This document shows positions 33,348 to 45,800 of a stretch of 64,000 nucleotides of DNA, in pieces. The notes under the pieces were generated by a model. The model saw only the letters and a list, made by a program, of their open reading frames with translations, was not told the origin of the DNA and did no database searches. The stretch is from Rhinopithecus roxellana. Taxonomy: Eukaryota > Chordata > Mammalia > Primates > Cercopithecidae. A program made the position numbers and the translations under genes. Location: NCBI RefSeq assembly GCF_007565055.1, contig NC_044558.1, positions 82,175,444-82,239,443 of the forward strand. Direction: 5' to 3'. Numbering within the stretch: the stretch's first letter is position 1; the number at the start of each line of letters is the position of its first letter.

Positions 33348-33572
33348 TCCAAAAAATCTCCTTTGGGGTATCTGCTCTTCCTCCCACCCTTTTACACAGT
33401 GGTCTGCCCTCAGTTTCATTCTGGATATCTGGTTTTCACCTTAAACTCACTCATGTTTCCATTAGAACATCTGTCTAAATGATACACAAACGTAGGTGAC
33501 ATAGACACAGTAGAGGATTTCTTTGTTAAATGCTTTCTCCTGAAGCAGTTATTACGTGCTAGAAGTCATGCT

Positions 33573-34139
33573 CGGGCCAGGCACAGTGGCTCACGGCCTG
33601 TAATCCCAGCACTTAGGGAGGCCAAGGTGGGTAGTTCACCTGCGGTCAGGAGTTCGAGACCAGCCTGGCCAACATCGTGAAACCCTGTCTTTACTAAAAA
33701 ATACAAGAATTGCCGGGCGCAGTGGCTCACGCTGTAATCCCAGCACTTTGGGAGGCCGAGGTGGGCGGATCACGAGGTCAGGAGATGGAGACGATCCTGG
33801 CTAACACGGTGAAACCCTGTCTCTACTAAAAATACAAAAAATTAGCCGGGCGTGGTGGTGCGCACCCGTCGTCCCAGCTACTTGGAGGCTGAGGCAGGAG
33901 AATGGCATGAACCCGGGAGGTGGAGCTTGCAGTGAGCTGAGATGGTGCCACTGCACTCCAGTCTGGGCGACAAAGCGAGACTCCGTCTCAAAAAAAAAAA
34001 AAATACAAAAATTAACCAGGCGTGTTGGTGGGCACTACTTGGGAGGGTGAGGCAGGAGCATCAGCCTAGGAGGCAGAGGTTGCAGTGAGCGGAGACCGTG
34101 CCATTGTACTCCCCCTTGGGCAACAAGAGCGAAACTGCG
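33573..34139 (+). repeat. Alu interrupted by a later Alu
   Basis: Left part 33573-33712, right part 34004-34139; agtcatgctc flanks the whole unit. Confidence 0.9.
33713..34003 (+). repeat. Alu, nested
   Basis: AluY-like; host sequence aaatacaagaatt / aaatacaaaaatt on both sides. Confidence 0.9.
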
Positions 34140-34584
34140 TAGTCATGCTCATTGTGCTCTTGGTTAATGCCATTTTTGTAGAACATCACGAAACACTGAC
34201 ATTTAATTTTATCACAGTCAGAACAAATGGACTAGCTGAAAATCAGTATATTTATGTAATGTGAAATTAGTTTTCTGAGAAGAGTACAGATTTTTCATAA
34301 GTATGTTTGTATATGTAAATTGGTTATTTCAGAGAAATTAATGAGAAAAGTTAAAATTTAGAAAGCTCTTTTTTCCCCCTATAAAATGGGGAAAAATCCA
34401 TGGCAGCAGAATACTTTAGTCTGGCCCCTGAGATTATAGTTGGAAAAACCTCCAAACTAAAATCTGTCTACTTCAAATTGGCTTTAGTCCCCCCCAACCC
34501 CCTGCCCCCCTCAAACTCCATAGAATTCATCCTTCAAGTCTTCTAGGCTCAACGTTTTTTTTTTCTTTTCTCTTGTCTTAGCTC
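34140..34584. other. Intronic stretch without a named feature
   Basis: AT-rich, with a C-rich run at 34489-34511 (ccccccaaccccctgccccc). Confidence 0.5.
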
Positions 34585-34841
34585 TAACCATTCATCAGCT
34601 CATACTTTTTCTCTGGTGTGCTTCATATTCTCGCTTCCATTTTGAGTATTTAAGCTAAATCTGATGGATTTAGCTCCCTAAGTATCTTGGATTCCATTTC
34701 CGCTTCTCTCTGCCCCATATAGTTATAATACATCTCTCTCATGGTCAGCTGTGGCAGTTTCCCAAGATGTCTTTCTACTCCAGGTCTTGTTCTGCCCCCT
34801 CTTAGTTTGTTTCCACATTGCTGTTGACAAATCTTTCTATT

Positions 34842-35001
34842 TTTTTCTTTCTTTACTGAGTTGGGCGGGGGCGTCTTACTCTGTAGCCCAGGCTGGAGTG
34901 CAGTGGTGCCATCACAGCTCCCTGCAGTCTCCAACTCCTGGGCTCAGGTTCCTCCCAAGTGGCTGGAATTACAGGCCTGCACCACCACACTTGCCTAATT
35001 A

Positions 35002-35036
<35 letters not shown>

Positions 35037-35443
35037 AGACAGAGTCTCGCTCTGTCGCCCAGGCTGGAGTGCAGTGGCCGGATCTCAGCTCACTGCAAGC
35101 TCCGCCTCCCAGGTTCACGCTATTCTCCTGCCTCAGCCTCCGGAGTAGCTGGAACTACAGGCGCCCGCCACCTCGCCCGGCTAGTTTTTTTTGTATTTTT
35201 TAGTAGAGACGGGGTTTCACCGTGTTAGCCAGGATGGTCTCGATCTCCTGACCTCGTGATCCACCCGTCTCGGCCTCCCAAAGTGCTGGGATTACAGGCT
35301 TGAGCCACCGCGCCTGGCAAAAAAAATTTTTTAAATTAGATTTGGGGTCTCCAGGCAGGTCTTGATTGAACTCCTGGCCTCAAGCTAACCTCCTATACCT
35401 CCACTTTGGTGCTGGGATTACAGACTTGAGCCACAGTGCCCCG
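34842..35443 (-). repeat. Old Alu interrupted by a young Alu
   Basis: Host halves at 34842-35007 and 35319-35443; inserted into the L2 at aatctttcta. Confidence 0.85.
35008..35318 (-). repeat. Alu, young Old World monkey type, nested
   Basis: T head of about 28 bases, cagtggccggatctcagctc, aggcttgagccaccgcgcct. Confidence 0.95.
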
Positions 35444-35682
35444 ATGAGTAATCTTTCTAAGTCACAAATTTACTGTGTCAAGTAGTCTTCAATCAGAAAA
35501 CTTGTTAGTAATCCCTGTTTCCCACAGGAGCAAGTGGACTCTCCACCGTGGTGTACAAAGCTGTAGGTGATACTTCATCTCTTGCCATTTCCTACCTGAG
35601 ACCCATACTTCTGTTCTGAGCTTCCATACCGTAGCCATGTTGAATTAACTCCAGAGGTTTTCTCTTTTCTTTTCTTTTTTCT

Positions 35683-35967
35683 TTTTTTTTTTTTTTTGAG
35701 ATGCAGTCTCGCTCTGTCACCCAGGCTGGAGTGCAGTGGCACAATCTTGGCTCACTGCAACCTCCACCTGTTGGTTCAAGCGATTTTTCCTGCCTCAGCC
35801 TCCGGAGAAGCTGGGATTACAACGTGTGGCTAATTTTTGTATTTTTGGTAGAGGCAAGGTTTCACCATTTTGGCCAGGCTGGTCTCAAACTTCTGAACTC
35901 AGGTGATCCACCTGGCTTGGCCTCCCAGTGTGCTGGGATGACAGGTGTGAGCCACTGCACCTGGCCT
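35683..35967 (-). repeat. Alu, full length
   Basis: Shortened middle (gattacaacgtgtggctaat); first of two neighbours. Confidence 0.95.
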
Positions 35968-35979
35968 CCAGCCATAGTT

Positions 35980-36289
35980 TTTTTTTTTTTTTTTTTTTGA
36001 GACAGAGTCTGGTTCTGTCACCCAGGCCGGAGTGCAATGGCGCGATCTCGGCTCACTGCAAGCTCCACCTCCCAGGTTCACACCATTCTCCTGCCTCAGC
36101 CTCCCGAGTGCCTGGGACTACAGGCGCCTGCCATCACGCCTGGCTAATTTTTCTATTTTTAGTAGAGACAGGGTTTCACCATGTTAGCCAGGATGGTCTC
36201 GATCTCCTGACCTTGTGATCCACCTGCCTCAGCCTCCTGAAGTGCTGGGATTACAGGCGTGAGCCACGAGCCACGTGCCCTGCCGCCTC
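35980..36289 (-). repeat. Alu, full length
   Basis: Flanked by cctccagccatagttttt at 35966 and 36287; the 5' end has a small duplication gagccacgagccacg. Confidence 0.95.
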
Positions 36290-36699
36290 CAGCCATAGTT
36301 TTTAAAGCATGTCAAATTCTTTCATGCCTCTATGTTTTGAATGCATAGTCCAGAGGATCCTGGTCCACCTGATGATTCCCTGAGGCTCTGCTGCTTTGTC
36401 ATCTTTATAACATCTCTGCTTCCACAAAGTTCATTATTTCCTTCTCTGTTCCCGTAGCCTTTTGTAGACATATACTCGTGCTGTTGTGATTTATGTACTT
36501 CTCTATCCTTTCTATTTTTGAATGAGCTTGGGATCCAAGACTATTTCTCTTTTATCCTCTTTGCCTGACACATGGCAGGTTCTTCATTAATATTGAATGA
36601 ATGGGTCTAGTAGAGATTGTTGGATTGTTTATATTTAGAGGGGAGTTAATATTTGTCATTTTTGTTTTTTATGTTAATATTTAATATTTCATTTTAAAG

Positions 36700-36831
36700 A
36701 TGGTGGAACCAGGGCAAGATTTACTGCTTGCTGCTTTGAGTGAGAGTGGAATTAGTCCGAATGACCTCTTTGATATTGATGGTGGAGATGCAGGGCTTGC
36801 AACTCCAATGCCTACCCCATCAGTTCAGCAG
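36700..36831 (+). CDS. SBNO1: SBNO1 exon 2, residues 1-44
   Basis: Begins with the ATG itself, directly after the acceptor AG (36698-36699), and ends CAG/GTAAGA, phase 0. The 44 codons end Ser-Val-Gln-Gln. An antisense Alu begins only about 54 bases past the donor. Confidence 0.95.
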
Positions 36832-39800
36832 GTAAGAGTTTTCCAAAGCCTCTCTTTCTTGGCGATTTCTGCTTACAGTACTTTTTTTTTTTTTTTTTTT
36901 TTTGAGATAGTCTCACTCTGTGGCCCAGACTGGAGTGCAGTGGTGCAATCATGGCTCACTGAAGCCTCGACCTCCCAGGCCCAAGCAGTCCTTCTGCCTC
37001 AGCCCCTTAAGTAGCTGGGACTATAGGTACACGCCACCACGCCCAGCTAATTTTTTGTCTTTTTTGTAGAGACAGCATTTGCCATGTTGCCCCAGGCTGG
37101 TCTTGAACTCCTGAGCTCAAGCGATTGCCCACCTCAGCCTCCCAAAGTGTTGGGATTACAGGTGCGAGCCAAGCTCGGCCCAATTTTAAATATACTTGTG
37201 AAGCCTTAATTTTAGATACATGTGTTAATTTTTTTTTTTTTTTTGAGACAGAGTCTCACTCTGTTGCCCAGGCTGGAGTGCAGTGGTGGCATCTCGGCTC
37301 ACTGCGACCTCTCCCTCCTGGGTTCAAAATTCTCTTGCCTCACTCAGCCTCCTGAGTAGTTGGGATTATAGGTGTGGGCCACCACGCCCGGCTAATTTTT
37401 GTATTTTCAGTAGAGATGGGGTTTCACCATGTTGTTCAAGCTGGTCTTGAACTCCTGACCTTGTGATCTGCCTGCCTCAGCCTCCCAAAGTGCTGGGATT
37501 ACAGGTGTGAGCCACTGTGCCCGGCTGAATGTTATTTTTATGTTGATATTCACTTTGATTTATGAGGCAAAAAATAACACTTCTTCTGCTTTGATATTAT
37601 AAATGTACAGACAGTGTAAGAGATGTTTAGTGTTCTTGTGGGAGTATCTTTAATTTCCTTAATAGTTGTTTAATTATTTAGGGATATTCTTCTGTGACTT
37701 CACCACATACATTCTCTGAAAGCAAAAATGTAAGATTCTGGCTGGGCACGGTATCTCATGCCAGTAATCCCAGCACTTAGGGAGGCTGAGACTGAAGGAT
37801 TGCTTGAGCCCAGGAGTTTGAGACCAGCCTGGGCAACGTAGCGAGACCTTGTCTCTACAAAAAGTTAAATAAAATTAGCTGGCCGTAGTTGTGTGTGCTT
37901 GATGTCCCAGCTACCCAGGAGGCTAAGGTGGGAGGATCGCTTGAGGTCAGGAGTTTGAGGCTATTGTGAGTTGTTATCGTTCCACTGTACTTTAGCTTGG
38001 GTGACAGAGCAAGACCTTGTTTCTGAAAAATAAAAAAATAGACTGGTCCAAGTGCAGTGTTGTTTATAGCTAATTGATCACAGCCAGTTACAGATTTCTT
38101 CTCCTCTACTCCCACCTGACTAACCTTAAAAAAAAAAAAAAAAAAAAGACTAAAAAAATTTTTTTTTTTTTTTTTTGAGACGGAGTCTCGCTCTGTCGCC
38201 CAGGCTGGAGTGCAGTGGCCGGATCTCAGCTCACTGCAAGCTCCGCCTCCCGGGTTCACGCCATTCTCCTGCCTCAGCCTCCCGAGTAGCTGGGACTACA
38301 GGCGCCCGCCAGGTCGCCCGGCTAGTTTTTTGTATTTTTTTTAGTAGAGACGGGGTTTCAGCATGTTAGCCAGGATGGTCTTGATCTCCTGACCTCGTGA
38401 TCCGCCTGTCTCGGCCTCCCAAAGTGCTGGGATTACAGGCTTGAGCCACCGCGCCCGGCCCTAAAAAAAATTTTTTTGTTTTTTGTTTTTGAGACAGAGT
38501 CTCACTCTGTCACCCAGGCTGGAGTGCAGTGGCACGATCTTGGCTTACTGCAACCTCCAACTCTCAGGTTCAAGCAGTTCTCCTGCCTCAGCCTCCCGAG
38601 TAGCTGGGATTACAGGTGCCTGCCTCCACGCCTGGCTAATGTTTTTATTTTTTTGTTTTATTTATATATTTATTTTTTTGAGACTGAGTCTCCCTCTGTC
38701 GCCTAGGCCGGAATGCAGTGGCGCGATCTCCACTCACTGCAAGCTCTGCCTCCCAGGTTCATGCCATTCTCCTGCTTCAGCCTCCTGAGTGGCCGGGACT
38801 ACAGGTGCTCACCACTACACTTGGCTTATTTTTTTGTATTTTTAGTAGATACGGAGTTTCACCGTGTCAGCCAGGATGGTCTCAATCTCCTGACCTTGTG
38901 ATCCACCTGCCTTGGCCTCCCAAAGTGTTGGGATTATAGGCATGAGCCACCACACCCGGCATACAAAAATGTTTTTAAAAAGGAATTGTTAGTATAGTTT
39001 TGTGGAGATCTTGTGCTTGCAGAGATTGTTACGTTATATCTACTGTTAGTGATTTCACCTCCGTTTGAATGTTAAGCTTGATATTTTTTAATAAACGCAA
39101 ATCTTGTCCTTGAAACAGAATTTACTGCTGTCCTTTATATTTTTTCTGATGTTGTTTTCTCTCCAGTCAGTGCCACTTAGTGCATTAGAACTAGGTTTGG
39201 AGACCGAAGCAGCAGTTCCTGTTAAACAAGAACCAGAGACTGTACCTACTCCAGCACTATTAAATGTGAGGGTAAGAATTACTTAGATTTGTCCTTACTT
39301 CTAAAATAGTTTAGAATTGTAGTGAGAAAACATGGCCAGGTGTGGTGGTTCGCACCTGTATTCGCAGCACTTTGAGAGGCTGAGGTAGGAGGATTGCTTG
39401 AGCCGAAGAATTCAAGACCAGCTTGAGCAAAATGGCAAGACCCCATCTCTTTTTTTTATTTTGGAGACGGAGTCTCGCTCTGTCGCCCAGGCTGGAGTGC
39501 AGTGGCCGGATCTCAGCTCACTGCAAGCTCCGCCTCCCGGGTTTACGCCATTCTCCTGCCTCAGCCTCCCGAGTAGCTGGGACTACAGGCGCCCGCCACC
39601 TCGCCCGGCTAGTTTTTTGTATTTTTTAGTAGAGACGAGGTTTCACCGTGTTCGCCAGGATGGTCTCAATCTCCTGACCTCGTGATCCGCCCGTCTCGGC
39701 CTCCCAAAGTGCTGGGATTACAGGCTTGAGCCACCGTGCCCGGCCCGACCCCATCTCTATAAAAGAAGAAACGGGCTGTGCATGGTGGTTCATACCTATA

Positions 39801-42800
39801 ATTCTGGCACTTTGGGAGGCCAAGGTGGATGAATCACTTGAGGTCAGGAGTTCAAGACCAGCCTGGCCAACATGGTGAAACCCCATCTCTATCTCTACTA
39901 AAAATACAAAAATTAGCTGGGTGTGGCGGTGCACGCCTATAGTTATAGCTACTTGGGAGGCTGAGGCAGGAGAGTCTCTTGAACCCAGGAAGTGGAGGTT
40001 GCAGTGAGCCGAGACCAAACCACTGCACTCTAGCCTGGGTGACAGAGCAAGACTTCATAGCAAAAAATGAAAAAAAGAGGTTGGGCGTAGTGGCTCATGC
40101 CTGTAATCCCAACACTTTTGGAGGCTGGAGCGGGTGGATCACAAGGTCAGGAGATCGAGACCATCCTGGCTAACATGGTGAAACTCCGTCTCTACTAAAA
40201 ATACAAAAAATTAGCTGGGCGTGGTGGCGGGCGCCTGTAGTCCCAGCTACTCGGGAGGCTGAGGCAGGAGAATGGCGTGAACCTGGGAGGCGGAGCTTGC
40301 AGTGAGCTGAAATGGAACCACTGCACTCCAGGCTGGACGACAGAGCGAGACTGTCTCAAAAAGAAAAAAAAAAGCATAATTAATTTAAAAATAACCTCTC
40401 TCTCTCGTTCTGCTTTTTGCCACTCTCCCAATATCCTATTTTGTGACACATGTCTTTCATTCTTGTTTCATTTTTTTTTTGAGATGGAGTCTCACTTTGT
40501 TGCCCAGGCTGGAGTGCAGTGGCGCCATCTCGGCTCACTGCAACCTCTGCCTCCCAGGTTCAAGCAATTCTTCTGCTTCAGCCTCCTGAGTCGCTGGGAC
40601 TGTAAGTGCCCACGACCATGCCCTGGCTAATTTTTGTATCTTTCATAGAGACAGGGTTTTACCATGTTGGCCAGGCTGCTCTTGAACTCCTGACCTCAGG
40701 TAATGTGCCTGCCTCAGTGTTCCAAAGTGCTGGGATTACAGGTGTGAGCCACCCCTCCCCGCCCCACAAAGATATTTTTAAAAACAGATTTGTATGTGAA
40801 GATATATAGCATGTTCGTTGATGACAAGTCAACATATTGAAAAAAAAAGTTGTAAATAGTAGACTCTTTATTAAAGACTCATTATTAAAGGAGTCATGGA
40901 GAAGCAGCAAATAGTGTTGAGGAGGAAAAAAGTGAAAATGTCGTCAATCAAGGCATTGGAAACTTTCTGTTACTAGTCTTTTGGGGAGACTGGGGTGGGA
41001 GGGCGTCTTGCTATTTTGCCAAGGCTGGTCTTAAAATCAAGTGAGCCTCCTGTGTCACCCTCCCAAGTAGCTGGAAATGCAGGTGCACACCACTGTGCCT
41101 GGCTTAGGCCTATTATTTTCGGTTTGTGTGGGATAGTTCCATTTTATGCTTGCCATCCCTGATAGTTTTAGAAAGGGTTATATTACTACTATATCTTCTT
41201 TTCATCAAAGTTGTGCATTTTAACTTGGTAATTTATAGCTAATCAAATCAGAAATGAAGTACCAATATTTAGGCAAGACTGGGCACAGTGGCTCATGCCT
41301 GTAATCCCAGCACTTTGGGAGGTTGAGGTAGGATAATGGCTTGAGCCCAGGAGTTTGAGACCAACCTGAGCAACACAGACTCTTATCTCTAAAAAAAGAT
41401 TTGCCACGCATAGTGGCTTGCACCTGTAGTCCTAGCTACATGAGAGGTTGAGGTGCAAGAATCACTTGAACCTGGTTGGGCAAGGCTGCAGTGAGCTATG
41501 ATCACTTCACCCTGGGTGACAGAATGAGACTATGTTTCAAAGAAAGAAAAAAGCAATGATAAAAGTACATTTTAGATTTTTAGTTGTTCTTCCAGGTTTA
41601 TGGATATAAGCTTCGTTAGAGAATAAAGCATTTTTCAGTGGTGTATTGTTTTTTGTTTTCTGTCTAGCAGCAGCCTCCATCTACTACAACATTTGTGCTG
41701 AATCAAATAAATCATCTTCCACCCTTGGGATCTACAATTGTAATGACTAAAACACCACCTGTAACAACCAACAGGCAAACCATCACTTTAACTAAGTTTA
41801 TCCAGACTACTGCAAGCACACGCCCGTCAGTCTCAGCACCAATAGTACGAAATGCCATGACTTGTGCACCTTCAAAAGACCAAGTTCAGCTGAAGGATCT
41901 ACTGAAAAATAATAGTCTTAATGAACTCATGAAACTAAAGCCACCTGCTAATATTGCTCAGCCAGTAGCAACAGCAGCTAGTAAGTCTGTTTTCAATAGT
42001 ATCAAATTTCTCCCTTTGGTAAGCTATGTCAGCGTGTTTTTTAAACCATTTGCTTGAGTTTTTAAAGAACTGGGCATTAAAGGGTGTTTATCTGCATTGT
42101 TTTGCATACTTACAGTCTTTAACACAATTCAAGGGAAGCAAAAGTTTAGATGCCTTGGGTAGAACGTTTAGCTTTGAAATGAAATTTCTGGGATTATCAG
42201 GTAGCTACATTAGCAACATGAAATCTTACCAATTTTATATATTATAGGTAGTCAGTTAACGTTTTTCTTAATCCTTTACAAATCAGTGCGTCTTACACTT
42301 TATTTACCTATGACTCATCTGTGGATCTTGTTTGAAAGCAGAATCTGATTCTCAGTAGAGCCCACAATTCTGCATTTCTTTTTTCTCTTTTTGAGACGGA
42401 CTTTCAGTCTGTCACCCAGACTGGAGTGCAGTGGTGCAGTCTCCGCTCACTGCAACCTCCGTCTCATGGGTTCAGGCCATTCTCCTGCCTCCGCCTCCCG
42501 AGTAGCTGGGATTACAGGAGCGTGCCACCACGCCCAGCTAATTTTTGTATTTTTACTGGAGATGGGGTTTCACTGTGTTGGCCAGGTTGGTCTCGAACTC
42601 CTGAGCTCAGGCAGTCTGCCCATCTTTGCCTCCCAGAGTGGTGTTGGAATTACAAGCGTGAGCTACCACGCCCGGCCTGCTTGTGTTTTTCTGAAATAGA
42701 GGGCTAAGAGCATTCTAAAAGAATGGGTGATAAGTGTTGATAGGAAAATGTAGAACTTTGTCTTAGGTGACAGATGTAACAAAAATTTTCAGATCATCTG

Positions 42801-45800
42801 GTTTTTATGTTTGGGTCCATACCATTGTGTCCTTGTGGCTGTAGTTTTTTGTTTTTTGGTTTTTGTTTTTTTGTTTTCTTCTCAAGGTCATTGTCCTGAA
42901 CTGACTGCAACCTGGCAGTGAGATGCAAGTTGGGAAATCATTTTAGCTGTCTTAGGACTGATTCCATTTTCTGCTGTGGAGTGCAGCGCTGTGACCTTGA
43001 CCTGGCTGAGATGCAGGGCAGCTTCTGGAATCACTTGCAAGGGATTTTGGGATGGTCGACAGTTGGAGGAAGATGCTTCTTGTTAGGGTCTTTGGATTTA
43101 ATGAGGAAGCCTGCTTCTTGTATGAGTGGCTTCCTCACATCAGCATATGCCATCTTAACTTAAAGGAGTGGATGTATGCTATTGTGAGGGAAGAATTTAG
43201 AGACCAAAACAGAAAACAGGATGGATTTGGAGCTGGCTGAACAAGATACCTAGTACAGTAAATTCTCCCATATTTAAGGTAGTGATTTTTAAAAGACAAA
43301 GGCAGGCATTTATAAGGCTGCACAGCAAGACTGTCCTTGTATAGAAGCCTGAGAAACTGTCAAGCTAGATCACAACTAAGAAACAAAGATGGGCTGGGCA
43401 CGGTGGCTCATGCCTGTAATCCCAGCATGTTTGGAGCCCGAGGTGGGTGGATCATGAGGTCAGGAGTTCAAGACCAGCCTGGCCAAGACGGTGAAACCCC
43501 GTCTCTACTAAAAATACAAAAATTAGCTGGGCATGGTGACAGGCGTCTGTAATCTCAACTACTTGGAAGGCTGAGGCAGGGAATTGCTTGAACCCAGGAG
43601 GCAGAGGTTGCAGTGAGCTGAGATGGCGCCACTGTACTCCAGCCTGGGCAACAGAGGAAGACTGTCTCAAAAAAAAAAAAATAATATGGTAAGTGAATGC
43701 TGAAGATAAAGTTTTTTGTTGTAGGAGATGGTCCTCTTTTTACTGAAGGGGAAAAACATTGAAAATATGGAACTGCAGAAAGCAAGGGTGTTGCATGTTC
43801 TACCTCTTTTCTGTGTGGTTATTACCCCTTTGGATTTCTAACCTGTCATTTTCTCTGGTCTTAAAACTAGGAGCTGATCACTGGCTCTTTCACAATTATA
43901 ATAAACAAATCATGCCTGCAGATATCATCTCTGTTCTAGTTGCCTTGTTTTGTTAATACTTTATTTTTATTTTTTATTTTTTTTGTAAGACGGAGTCTCA
44001 TTCCATCGCCCAGGCTGTAGTGCAATGACGTGATCGGCTCACTGTAACCTCTGCCTCTTGAGTTAAAGTGATTCTCGGCCGGGCGCAGTGGCTCAAGCCT
44101 GTAATCCCAGCACTTTGGGAGGCCGAGATGGGTGGATCACGAGATCAGGAGATCGAGACCATCCTGGCTAATACGGTGAAACCCCGTCTCTACTAAAAAA
44201 TACAAAAAAACTAGCCGGGCGAGGTGGCGGGCGCCTGTAGTCCCAGCTACTGGGGAGGCTGAGGCAGGAGAATGGCGTAAACCCGGGAGGCGGAGCTTGC
44301 AGTGAGCTGAGATCCGGCCCCTGCACTCCAGCCTGGGCGGCAGAGCGAGACTCCATCTCAAAAAAAAAAAAAAAAAGTGATTCTCCTGCTTCAGCCTCCC
44401 GAATAGCTGGGATTACAGGCATGAGCCACCAAGCCTGGCTATTTTTTTTTTTGAGACGGAGTCTCGCTCTGTCGCCGGGGCTGGAGTGCAGTGGCCGGAT
44501 CTCAGCTCACTGCAAGCTCCGCCTCCCGGGTTTACGCCATTCTCCTGCCTCGGCCTCCCGAGTAGCTGGGACTACAGACACCCGCCACCTCGCCCGGCTA
44601 GTTTTTTGTATTTTTTAGTAGAGACGAGGTTTCACCGTGTTAGCCAGGATGGTCTCGATCTCCTGACCTCGTGATCCGCCCGTCTCGGCCTCCCAAAGTG
44701 CTGGGATTACAGGCTTGAGCCACCGCGCCCGGCCAAGCCTGGCTATTTTTAGTAGAGATGAGGTTCCACCATGTTGGCCATGCTGGTCTTGAACTCCTGA
44801 CCTCAAGTGATCAGCCCACCTTGGCCTCCCAAAGTTCTGGGATTACAGGCGTGAGCCACCGCGCCTGTCCTGTGAATGCTTGAATTAGTTGTACTCGTTT
44901 TAGAGTCCAAGTGATAGTCCTCCCAAATACTCTTCATCTTTTGCTAGAATAGATGAAATGCTGATCAGCCCTCCTGGTGTTAGCACTCTCTTCCCTAAAG
45001 GCAGTGATTTCCACACCTCTATCTCAAGAATTCCAGGTACTGTGAGGACTTCAGGGATCCTTGGAGGCTGAAGGGTGGTTCCAGGGGTTCTGGACTGGAT
45101 ATCCCCACCCCTATTCAGTCAAGCAGCTCTGATGATTGATAAGTGGATTCTTAGATTTTATTGCTATATTTAAAAGAGTTTGAAAACCAGTGGTATAGAA
45201 GAAGAAAGTTCATTGTTTGGATCTTTACTCTGGGAGCACGAGGAAGTAAGGAGTTCCAAAATACATTTTTCTTCCTCTAGAAATAATTATTTTGCCTTGA
45301 AAATTAGCAAGTACCACCAGATCACATGAAATTGATTCCTTTTGGGTGATAACCCCAGGTTTTGGGTTTTTTTGGTTTTCTTTTCTTTCTTTTTTTGAGA
45401 CGGAGTCTTGCTCTGTCGTCCAGCCTGGAGTGCCTGGAGTGGCGTGATCTTGGCTCAGTGCAGGCTCTGCCTCATGATTTCACGCCATTCTCCTGCCTCA
45501 GCCTCCCGAGTAGCTGGGACTACAGGCGCCTGCCACCACGCCCGGCTAATTTTTTTTGTATTTTTATTTTTTAATATTTATTTGTTTATTTATTTTTTGA
45601 GACAGAGTTTTGCTCTTGTTGCCCACACTGGAGTACAGTGACGCAATCTCCTGCCCACTGCAACCTCCGCCTCCCGGGTTCAAGCAGTTGTCTGTCTCAG
45701 CCTCCCGAGTAGCTGGGATTATGAGCATGTGCCACCATGCCTGGCTAATTTTGTATTTTTAGTAGAGATGGGGTTTCTCCATGTTGGTCAGGCTGGTCTT

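Larger units (their letters stand above)
34585..36605 (+). mobile_element. L2 LINE 3' end, broken up by Alus
   Basis: Three pieces in order: 34585-34850, 35444-35675 and 36296-36605. Recognisable phrases are taatctttctaagtcacaaa, ctgtgcc-type splice-like text near 35520, and the terminal cctgacacatggcaggttct followed by attgaatgaatg. The bases aatctttcta occur on both sides of the first Alu interruption. Confidence 0.65.
21125..36699 (+). other. SBNO1: SBNO1 intron 1
   Basis: Donor GTAAGT, acceptor ttcattttaaag. Its first 1.6 kb is Alu-free, the rest is rich in Alus and includes MIR, L2 and DNA-transposon remains. No internal coding exon was recognised. Confidence 0.8.
43964..44870 (-). repeat. 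Alu interrupted by two young Alus in opposite directions
   Basis: Host pieces at 43964-44076, 44378-44441 and 44735-44870. Target-site duplications: aaagtgattctc for the first insert and aagcctggctatttt for the second. Confidence 0.9.

Noticed and set aside
35535..35566. Exon-like segment between cccacag and GTGATA in intron 1
   Set aside because: It falls inside the L2-derived sequence and lacks any coding or transcript support, so the signals are probably accidental.
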